DNA of 6,118 bases from Nanobdellota archaeon (GTDB lineage: Archaea; Nanobdellota; Nanobdellia; Pacearchaeales; GW2011-AR1): NCBI GenBank assembly GCA_018901625.1, contig JAHIEM010000015.1, positions 1-6,118 on the forward strand, in the 5' to 3' direction. This document shows positions 1 through 4,039 of this stretch, piece after piece. The stretch's first letter is position 1, and each line of letters begins with the position of its first letter. Position numbers and translations under genes: made by a program. Below the pieces are notes generated by a model. The model made no database searches, was not told the DNA's origin, and saw only the letters and a program-made list of their open reading frames with translations.

Positions 1-378
1 TGAGTTTATTCTTTTCCATAAAATCGACACCGAGAATAGTAGGTTGAGTACATTCGGTAACTTCCTCTACAGGGATTTGAACATCCATTTTGCATTCAAA
101 ATGCTCTCCAAACCTAAGTTCTGCGTCTCTTAAAATTTTAGTTTTAAGTTGCCCCCCACCATAAGCGTGCGGCTCTTTTCTGCTTTCTAAATCTTTTAAT
201 TGTATCTGAGACACCCCATTCTTTTCATATCAGGCGTTCCTAAGATTGTTGTAGGGCTTCCAGTGTCTACAATAGACTCAATCGAACCAAATAGATGCGG
301 CTTTTCCGACCTAATTAGAAATTGAGCCATTGCCCTTAATCCACCTGCAAAGTCGCGAACTTGAAGGGGGATTCTCAT
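1..378 (-). pseudogene. Retropepsin-like aspartyl protease, frameshifted and cut by the left window edge
   Basis: The ATG at 376-378 opens a frame containing the aspartyl protease signature DTGSPTT (Asp at residue 38). That frame stops at 196 after 60 codons. If one base is regained at the C run at 214-217 (GGGG on the coding strand, around codon 55), the reading continues without a stop to position 1, giving about 126 visible residues. The second part has a Gly-rich flap-like stretch (AYGGGQ) and ends in ILGVDF, the hydrophobic-hydrophobic-Gly motif that closes the retropepsin fold. Family members act as dimers, each chain giving one catalytic Asp. The start lies 3 bases after the DUF5678 stop, so both are probably on one transcript. 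The break could be a sequencing indel, real decay, or a -1 slip on GGGG. The family is fairly sure; the state of the gene is not. Confidence 0.8.
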
Positions 379-381
379 TTT

Positions 382-630
382 TTATAGAAGGAGAGTAAAT
401 CCTTTTGGGTGAACAAATTCTATGAATACATAAGCTGGATTTTTGCCTTCTTGTTCTACATTTCTTATTACTATATCAATATTTCTATCAGAGGCCACTG
501 GTTTTTCATTAGCTATGGCAACAAATTTGCCAGTAAAGTTTTGTTCTCTAAGTTTATCAACATTCTCATGAAACCATTGGCTGTCTCTTTCAAATCCCTT
601 CAACAATTGTAATTCTTGCTTTTCCATCAT
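382..630 (-). CDS. DUF5678 family small protein
   Basis: An 82-residue soluble protein with no membrane segment. The central part, with WFHENVDKLREQNFTGKFVA, then a Val-Ala-Ser stretch and a C-terminal YVFIEFVHPKG strand, matches my recollection of DUF5678: a WF/YxxL helix, 'GK(F/Y)VAI', a 'V(V)AS' turn and a closing 'IEFV' strand. The function of the family is unknown to me. The reading frame could be extended to a TTG at 639 (three more residues), but I prefer the ATG at 630 because it lies 30 bases from the first base of a TATA-like box, as expected for a leaderless archaeal mRNA. A second ATG follows at once (625-627). It is the first gene of a unit with the aspartyl protease, whose ATG is 3 bases after this stop. 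In my recollection DUF5678 genes are often found beside such proteases. Confidence 0.82.
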   Translation of the reverse strand: MMEKQELQLLKGFERDSQWFHENVDKLREQNFTGKFVAIANEKPVASDRNIDIVIRNVEQEGKNPAYVFIEFVHPKGFTLLL

Positions 631-652
631 GTTAATCAAACAGTTGCTGTAA

Positions 653-660
653 TATTTAAA
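653..660 (-). promoter_or_regulatory. TATA box for the DUF5678/aspartyl protease unit
   Basis: On the minus strand the octamer TTTAAATA begins 30 bases before the A of the ATG at 630 and is preceded by a purine-rich CTAAAGA that could serve as a BRE. Transcription starting about 25 bases from the box centre would begin at or next to the ATG, so the message is probably leaderless. The spacing matches that of the opposite promoter at 760-767. Confidence 0.6.
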
Positions 661-666
661 TCTTTA

Positions 667-752
667 GTTCTGGGAGAGCGACTGACGAGCTCTTCAGAGC
701 GAGGAAGGCGTGTTGGCGGGGTTGGGGTTGGGAGCGAGTGGCAGAACCAACG
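667..752. other. GC-rich intergenic island with short inverted repeats between divergent promoters
   Basis: Positions 671-750 contain 50 G or C in 80 bases, against AT-rich surroundings. The two TATA boxes lie just outside, at 653-660 and 760-767. A small hairpin is present at 689-700 (GCTCT, two-base loop, AGAGC). GTTCTG at 667-672 is complementary to CAGAAC at 742-747, and one further pair lies beyond a mismatch, so the whole island could fold as one closed structure. Its right half is G/T-rich, with GGGGTTGGGGTTGGG at 718-732. Short gagcga words recur. No credible coding frame is seen. It could be a structured RNA, a dispersed intergenic repeat or a protein-binding element; the sequence alone does not decide. 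Confidence 0.45.
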
Positions 753-759
753 AGAAAAG

Positions 760-767
760 TTTATTAA
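760..767 (+). promoter_or_regulatory. TATA box for the ATPase/STAS unit
   Basis: TTTATTAA starts 29 bases before the ATG at 789 and is preceded by the purine-rich CGAGAAAAG, a plausible BRE. The spacing predicts a transcript beginning at or within a base or two of the ATG. An upstream ATG at 782 opens a frame that stops after five codons, which also supports 789 as the start. Confidence 0.6.
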
Positions 768-788
768 TTAACTCAATCTGCATGATAG

Positions 789-1631
789 ATGAATCTTAAA
801 TGTAACCTATCAAATACAGATAGTCCTTTGAAACAAATTCAGGATTGCATAGGCATAATGAATGAGATAGACAAAGCAGAATTAAAAAATGGAGAAATAT
901 TAAATCTTGATTTTTCAGATGTTGAATGGATACTTCCGTGTTCTGCTTTATTGTTAAGCAGTAAGATACTGGAATCTTGCAGAAGAATTAGCATAAAGAT
1001 ATTGCCACCAAATAAAAAAGGAGTTTATGAATATCTTGCGAGAATCGGATTTCCTTTAGGTTGCGATATAGAAGGAGATACTTTTCTGCCTATTAATCAT
1101 TTCAGCAATAAAGACAATGTTAATGAAAATATATCAAAAATATCCAAACACATAGAGAATAAAATTGATAGAAACTTTGGATTTAGTGTAAATTACTTGC
1201 TTGCTGAATTGTCTGATAACATTGAGCAACATTCACAATTTACCCAAGCATCAATTATGACTCAGTACTACTCTAATAAGAAGTGCATAGATATTGGAAT
1301 ATTTGATAATGGAATAACAATTCCTGCCTTATTTGAGAAAAAAGGATTTCGATTCTCAGATGATTGCGATGCAATTAAAAAAGCGATTGAGGGAGTATCA
1401 ACTAAGGAAGAGCAAGGAAGAGGTTTTGGTCTTAGAACTTCCAAGAATCTTGTTCTTGAGGGATTAAATGGAGAAATGTATGTACTTTCAAGAAAAGGAG
1501 CTCTTATTCTGAATCCAAAAGATAAAGAAAAGAATGAGGAACTTATGGAAAAGGCATTGAAAGGAACATTGATATACATGCGTTTTAGCGCGCCAAAGAA
1601 AGGCTTAAATATAATAGAATATGTAGAATAA
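789..1631 (+). CDS. Cytoplasmic GHKL ATPase with N-terminal STAS-like segment
   Basis: A 280-residue soluble protein. Residues 38-60 have the STAS-like core pattern (LDF..V..I......L) and a following helix region to about residue 88. Residues about 130-270 form a histidine-kinase-like ATPase domain with every nucleotide-binding box: N box E140-LSDN-IEQHS, G1 DNG at 173-175, G2 GRGFGL at 210-215 and G3 GT at 259-260. There is no membrane helix, no dimerisation/phosphoacceptor helix and no receiver domain, so it is not a conventional sensor histidine kinase. It is closer to the anti-sigma kinase (SpoIIAB/RsbW-like) plan, where the GHKL protein binds or phosphorylates a STAS partner. The next gene, one base away, encodes a STAS-like protein, which is the likely partner. 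The true target is unknown. It has its own leaderless-type promoter. Domain calls are firm; the pathway is inferred. Confidence 0.85.
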   Translation: MNLKCNLSNTDSPLKQIQDCIGIMNEIDKAELKNGEILNLDFSDVEWILPCSALLLSSKILESCRRISIKILPPNKKGVYEYLARIGFPLGCDIEGDTFLPINHFSNKDNVNENISKISKHIENKIDRNFGFSVNYLLAELSDNIEQHSQFTQASIMTQYYSNKKCIDIGIFDNGITIPALFEKKGFRFSDDCDAIKKAIEGVSTKEEQGRGFGLRTSKNLVLEGLNGEMYVLSRKGALILNPKDKEKNEELMEKALKGTLIYMRFSAPKKGLNIIEYVE

Positions 1632-1632
1632 T

Positions 1633-1953
1633 ATGGAAAAGGCAGTCAATGTCTCTATTTTTGACCAATTAGGCGAGAGAGTATTTACGAGAATAACTAT
1701 GCAAGACTTTCTTAGTAAGATCTCTAAACTAAAAGAAAAAAAAGTTGTTTTAGATTTCAAAAAAGTTAAGTTTATATCCCGCTCTTGCGCTGATGAATAT
1801 TTAAAATTCATACAAAATACTAAGAAGAATGTTAGCTCAATTAATCAATCTTCAGACGTGCGCATGATGATTAAAGCAGTAGAAAATGGGCTAAATGCTC
1901 TTTCAATCAGCAAGATTAATGAGAATTCTGGATGTGTTCTTTGCGGAAATTAG
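1633..1953 (+). CDS. STAS-like (DUF4325-type) small protein, likely partner of the upstream ATPase
   Basis: A 106-residue soluble protein. Residues 38-60 contain VVLDFKKVKFISRSCADEYL, which fits the DUF4325 STAS-like core (strand with DF..V.FI, then a Ser/Ala turn and a helix with DE). Ser49 and Ser51 lie in the turn where the phosphorylated serine sits in SpoIIAA-type STAS proteins, but whether either is modified is unknown. The C-terminus ends with a CVLC motif (Cys101, Cys104), with a further Cys at 52. The ATG comes one base after the ATPase stop, so the two are cotranscribed and probably translationally coupled. In bacteria such a pair controls sigma factors; archaea lack these, so the output here must be something else. 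The STAS call is good; the role is inference. Confidence 0.8.
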   Translation: MEKAVNVSIFDQLGERVFTRITMQDFLSKISKLKEKKVVLDFKKVKFISRSCADEYLKFIQNTKKNVSSINQSSDVRMMIKAVENGLNALSISKINENSGCVLCGN

Positions 1954-2030
1954 TTGGTTGAGATTGGTTTGTTGGTCGGGGGGTTTGTTGGTTGAGTTGG
2001 GGTCGGGGTTGGTTGGGGTTGAGTTAAGAA
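1954..2030. other. G/T-rich convergent spacer with four G runs
   Basis: The 77 bases between the two convergent units are almost only G and T on the plus strand up to about 2025, with two C and four A. GGGGGG occurs at 1978-1983 and GGGG at 1999-2002, 2005-2008 and 2013-2016, with connecting loops of 15, 2 and 4 bases. TTGGTTGAG-like words recur. The run pattern could form a G-quadruplex in DNA or in the 3' end of the plus-strand transcript, though the first loop is long. A related GGGGTTGGGG stretch lies at 718-727 on the other side of the same two genes. No coding content is seen. Confidence 0.5.
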
Positions 2031-2426
2031 TTAGGTTTTTCTTTTTCTTAGTCTGAGAATTATTCCTGCTATGATTAGAATTCCCAGTATTGTCAGGAAT
2101 GAGTTTAATAGGTTAATCTTGACTCCGATTAAGTTCAAATAAAATACTGCTAATGGGACTAGGGCTATTGATAGGGCGAAAGACAGGGCAACTCGCTCTA
2201 TCCAGTCAATTGAGCCTTTTTCTTCTGATTTTGAGTCAAACTCCTTAGTTTTGGGAAAGAAGATAAAGCTTATTATGAAACCGGGGATGAATAGAACATA
2301 GACTGAGCCAAATACAATCCGCAGCGAGTCTAATATTAATAAACCAGCAAAGAGGTTTAGCGCTATTGAGGCTAGCATTAGTGCCAGGATTATTGCTAGT
2401 GTGGTTTTAATTGTTTTCTTCATCAT
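2031..2426 (-). CDS. Short DUF1616-like membrane protein
   Basis: A 131-residue integral membrane protein with four predicted helices at about residues 8-31, 39-57, 79-99 and 106-124 and a basic tail (RLRKRKT). The stretch LRIVFGSVYVLFIPGF, then FFP and WIERVALSFALSIALVPL, follows the DUF1616 pattern: L-R-x-x-x-G, a F-x-P-G turn, a short loop, an E-R ahead of a Ser/Leu-rich helix. DUF1616 proteins I recall are usually longer, with an outer domain, so this is a short, membrane-only version. Function is unknown; the family occurs in archaeal envelope contexts. It is the last gene of the four-gene minus unit and overlaps its upstream neighbour by 20 bases. Two consecutive ATGs (2424-2426, 2421-2423) are possible starts. 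Confidence 0.78.
   Translation of the reverse strand: MMKKTIKTTLAIILALMLASIALNLFAGLLILDSLRIVFGSVYVLFIPGFIISFIFFPKTKEFDSKSEEKGSIDWIERVALSFALSIALVPLAVFYLNLIGVKINLLNSFLTILGILIIAGIILRLRKRKT
2036..2049 (+). terminator. Possible T-rich terminator for the ATPase/STAS unit
   Basis: TTTTTCTTTTTCTT follows the G-rich spacer on the plus strand. Archaeal transcription commonly ends at U-rich tracts, so this could end the 789-1953 unit. The tract also encodes the Lys/Arg-rich C-terminus of the convergent gene, which is an adequate reason for its composition, so the call is weak. Confidence 0.25.
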
Positions 2427-2814
2427 TTTTTTCTCCTTCTTCGTCTTCTTCTAATACTAATAAGCTTAATAAAATTATCAATATTCCTGCTATTATTGAA
2501 ATAAGCCATGAAAGCCAGCCTAAACTTTGAGTTTTAAATTTAATAATCAAAAATCCTGCAATTCCCAGCAAACTAATGAATAAATAGTCTTTTTTTGTTA
2601 TTTTTTCACTTGGTTTTTTATAATGCTCTGAAAATACATCTAAAATTCCTGCAATTATCACGATTATAAGAAGATAGTTTAGGTTAAGGTAAACTGATAC
2701 TAATCCTGTCCAGATTTGTTCTGCCAGGAGAAGGATTAGGTAAGTTACAAGAAGAGTTTGAAAGATGTGGTTTACTAGGCTTGCGTTGTGTGATTTAAAC
2801 ATGTATCTTGTCAT
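2407..2814 (-). CDS. Small four-helix membrane protein, unknown function
   Basis: A 135-residue protein that I do not recognise. Predicted membrane helices lie at about residues 17-37, 44-60, 77-92 and 99-121, followed by a strongly acidic tail rich in Glu, Asp and Asn from residue 122. The start ATG shares the ATGA tetranucleotide with the stop of the HEPN gene (2811-2814), a sign of translational coupling. An alternative ATG at codon 5 (2800-2802) cannot be excluded. The downstream DUF1616-like gene starts inside its last codons. The acidic tail faces the basic tail of the DUF1616-like protein, which could hint at interaction, but this is only a charge observation. Confidence 0.75.
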   Translation of the reverse strand: MTRYMFKSHNASLVNHIFQTLLVTYLILLLAEQIWTGLVSVYLNLNYLLIIVIIAGILDVFSEHYKKPSEKITKKDYLFISLLGIAGFLIIKFKTQSLGWLSWLISIIAGILIILLSLLVLEEDEEGEKNDEENN

Positions 2815-3392
2815 CTTCCTAAAATCTTCCTCATTTCCTCATTGAATTTTTTAGCTCGATCTAAAGAAGTTTGAGCTTTATTTCTCATTGCGATTTCTCC
2901 TGTTTCATAGGTAAATCTTCCTCTTTTGTCTTTTTCTCTGGAAAAATCCTCAACCAACTCACGTGCTTTTTCTCTTCCTAAGATTTCTGATGCTTCTTTT
3001 TCTGCTTCCTGAAATTCTTCTACTAAACTTCTTTCTATCTTGCCTGTTAAATAGAAATGATAGACAAATGCATTAAAAGTAACTGAATGAATTGATAAGT
3101 CTGTTTTTAGGTTTATTCCTTTGTTTTCTAATAAAGCTCTGGCAAGATAGAACATTGAGTAATAAGCTGAATTAATTACCCATAAAAAGCTGTCAAAACT
3201 TGCTAATCCAATCTTTTTCCTTGTATCTTCTCTTGTTGATAGAGCAAATAAGACCCTGGCTGTTGTGAGCGAGTTTATTGAGTTTTTTAGAAAGAAGTCT
3301 GTATATTTTGGAGAAGATTCTATAATCTTTCCTTCTTTCACTGCTCTTTCATAATTTCTTTTTATTTCTTCAATGTGTTTATTGTCTAGCAT
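2811..3392 (-). CDS. HEPN domain protein, partner of the upstream nucleotidyltransferase
   Basis: A 193-residue soluble, all-helical protein. The HEPN pattern is visible: helix with FLKNSINSLTTARVLF (residues 34-49), helix with SAYYSMFYLARALLE (75-89), a loop with SIHSVTFNAF (100-109), and a long final helix with RFTYE followed by AQTSLDRAKKF (159-183), much as in archaeal COG1895/PF05168-type HEPN proteins. The ribonuclease motif R-x4-6-H of catalytic HEPNs is not present: its three His (6, 102, 112) have no Arg at that spacing, and a Tyr (162) occupies the late position. It overlaps the nucleotidyltransferase gene by 14 bases and the next membrane gene by 4. MNT-HEPN pairs are often toxin-antitoxin modules in which the nucleotidyltransferase modifies the HEPN protein; that role here is inferred from family and context. 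Confidence 0.85.
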   Translation of the reverse strand: MLDNKHIEEIKRNYERAVKEGKIIESSPKYTDFFLKNSINSLTTARVLFALSTREDTRKKIGLASFDSFLWVINSAYYSMFYLARALLENKGINLKTDLSIHSVTFNAFVYHFYLTGKIERSLVEEFQEAEKEASEILGREKARELVEDFSREKDKRGRFTYETGEIAMRNKAQTSLDRAKKFNEEMRKILGR

Positions 3393-3969
3393 TTTTTAGT
3401 ATCCTGTAATAATTTTCTGCCCCGAATAAGATTACGTGCTTGTTTAAAGTTTCATTTAATACATTAACATTATCTCGTTTTGAGAGCATTTCGTATGCAG
3501 ACTCTACTGAGATTGCGTTTATATCTAGCTTTAGTGTAAAATTCTCTGAGGTATTTCTTATTACTCTTTCATTGTTTTCTAAATCTTTTTTATTAAAAAT
3601 AAATAATAAGTCGGTGTCTCTTCCTTCTTTTTCAACAGAAGAACCGAAAACTAGCAGGATAAAGAAGTCTGACTTTAGATTTTCTAATGCATCTCTTATA
3701 AAAAGTGAGAGAGTTTTATTTTTGTTAAGAAATTCTTTTGCTCTTGAAGACTCAATATAAGCCAATTCTTGATGATTCTCTTTGTAATTTAATGAAAGAA
3801 GCTCCTTGTTGTCTTTTAGAACAAAGTTATTTTGGATTAGCTCTTGAATTGACCTATGAATTAGGGGGTATGTTTTTTTTAGAATCTCGGATATCTGCTT
3901 AATTGAGAATTTTTCATTTATCTTGCTGGTGAAGATTTGCATTACTTTTAGTTGAGTTTTTGTTAACAT
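3379..3969 (-). CDS. Winged-helix / MNT-type nucleotidyltransferase
   Basis: A 196-residue protein. Residues 1-65 look like a winged helix-turn-helix (LKVMQIF, SIKQISEIL, then TYPLIHRSIQELIQNNFV as recognition helix and wing). Residues about 100-185 form a minimal nucleotidyltransferase: G109-S-S, then D118-T-D120 (GS...DxD) and a third acidic residue at D149 in LKLDINAIS. The C-terminal HVILFGAENYY is usual for the family. The catalytic triad therefore looks intact. Family members with a HEPN partner transfer AMP or similar groups and can neutralise the HEPN toxin. The fused wHTH suggests DNA binding, and the promoter region directly upstream carries three AGGTATA half-sites, so autoregulation is likely. 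It is the first gene of a four-gene overlapping unit. The start ATG at 3967-3969 is the first in frame. Domain calls are firm; target and reaction are inferred. Confidence 0.87.
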   Translation of the reverse strand: MLTKTQLKVMQIFTSKINEKFSIKQISEILKKTYPLIHRSIQELIQNNFVLKDNKELLSLNYKENHQELAYIESSRAKEFLNKNKTLSLFIRDALENLKSDFFILLVFGSSVEKEGRDTDLLFIFNKKDLENNERVIRNTSENFTLKLDINAISVESAYEMLSKRDNVNVLNETLNKHVILFGAENYYRILKNARQ

Positions 3970-3985
3970 TTTCTTTTTGTTTGAG

Positions 3986-4025
3986 TATACCTTTTTAGGT
4001 ATAGTTATGTATCTATTTAGGTATA
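3986..4025. promoter_or_regulatory. Putative operator: three AGGTATA half-sites in phase
   Basis: AGGTATA occurs at 3997-4003 and 4019-4025, and inverted (TATACCT) at 3986-3992. The first two are part of a longer direct repeat, TTTAGGTATA (3994-4003, 4016-4025). The inverted pair forms a perfect 7-base palindrome around four T. Half-site centres at 3989, 4000 and 4022 are 11 and 22 bases apart, so all lie on one face of the helix. The site at 4019-4025 overlaps the TATA box, and the palindrome covers the expected start of transcription. A repressor here would block the unit; the wHTH protein encoded just downstream is the natural candidate, by inference. Confidence 0.55.
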
Positions 4026-4030
4026 TTTAA
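4022..4030 (-). promoter_or_regulatory. TATA box for the nucleotidyltransferase-HEPN-membrane unit
   Basis: On the minus strand TTAAATATA lies 61 bases before the ATG at 3969. Initiation about 25 bases downstream would fall near 4000, giving a leader of about 30 bases, unlike the leaderless spacing of the two left-hand promoters. No T-rich terminator separates this from the 568-residue gene ending at 4040, so read-through transcription is also possible. Confidence 0.45.
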
Positions 4031-4039
4031 GTTTTTGGG

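Noticed and set aside
1..378. Retroelement origin for the retropepsin-like gene
   Set aside because: No reverse transcriptase, integrase or terminal repeats are visible, and cellular archaeal proteins of this fold are known.
409..612. Plus-strand frame of 67 codons opposite the DUF5678 gene
   Set aside because: Antisense shadow; no promoter or recognisable family, and the minus strand encodes a coherent DUF5678 protein with a promoter.
631..639. TTG start giving a three-residue longer DUF5678 protein
   Set aside because: The ATG at 630 fits the TATA spacing; initiation at the TTG would need a transcript start closer to the TATA box than usual.
1268..1579. Minus-strand frame of 103 codons inside the ATPase gene
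   Set aside because: Covers the antisense of the ATPase G1 and G2 boxes, with low-complexity Ser/Phe-rich content.
789..1631. Sensor histidine kinase of a two-component system
   Set aside because: No phosphoacceptor His helix, no membrane or sensor segment and no response regulator beside it; the domain fits an anti-sigma-type GHKL protein better.
1605..1811. Minus-strand frame of 68 codons over the ATPase/STAS junction
   Set aside because: Antisense to the conserved STAS core; no independent support.
1954..2030. CRISPR array or tandem repeat in the G/T-rich spacer
   Set aside because: The repeated TTGGTTGAG-like words are irregular in length and spacing, with no unique spacers between them.
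3440..3760. Plus-strand frame of 106 codons
   Set aside because: Antisense to the nucleotidyltransferase domain, whose catalytic residues are intact on the minus strand.
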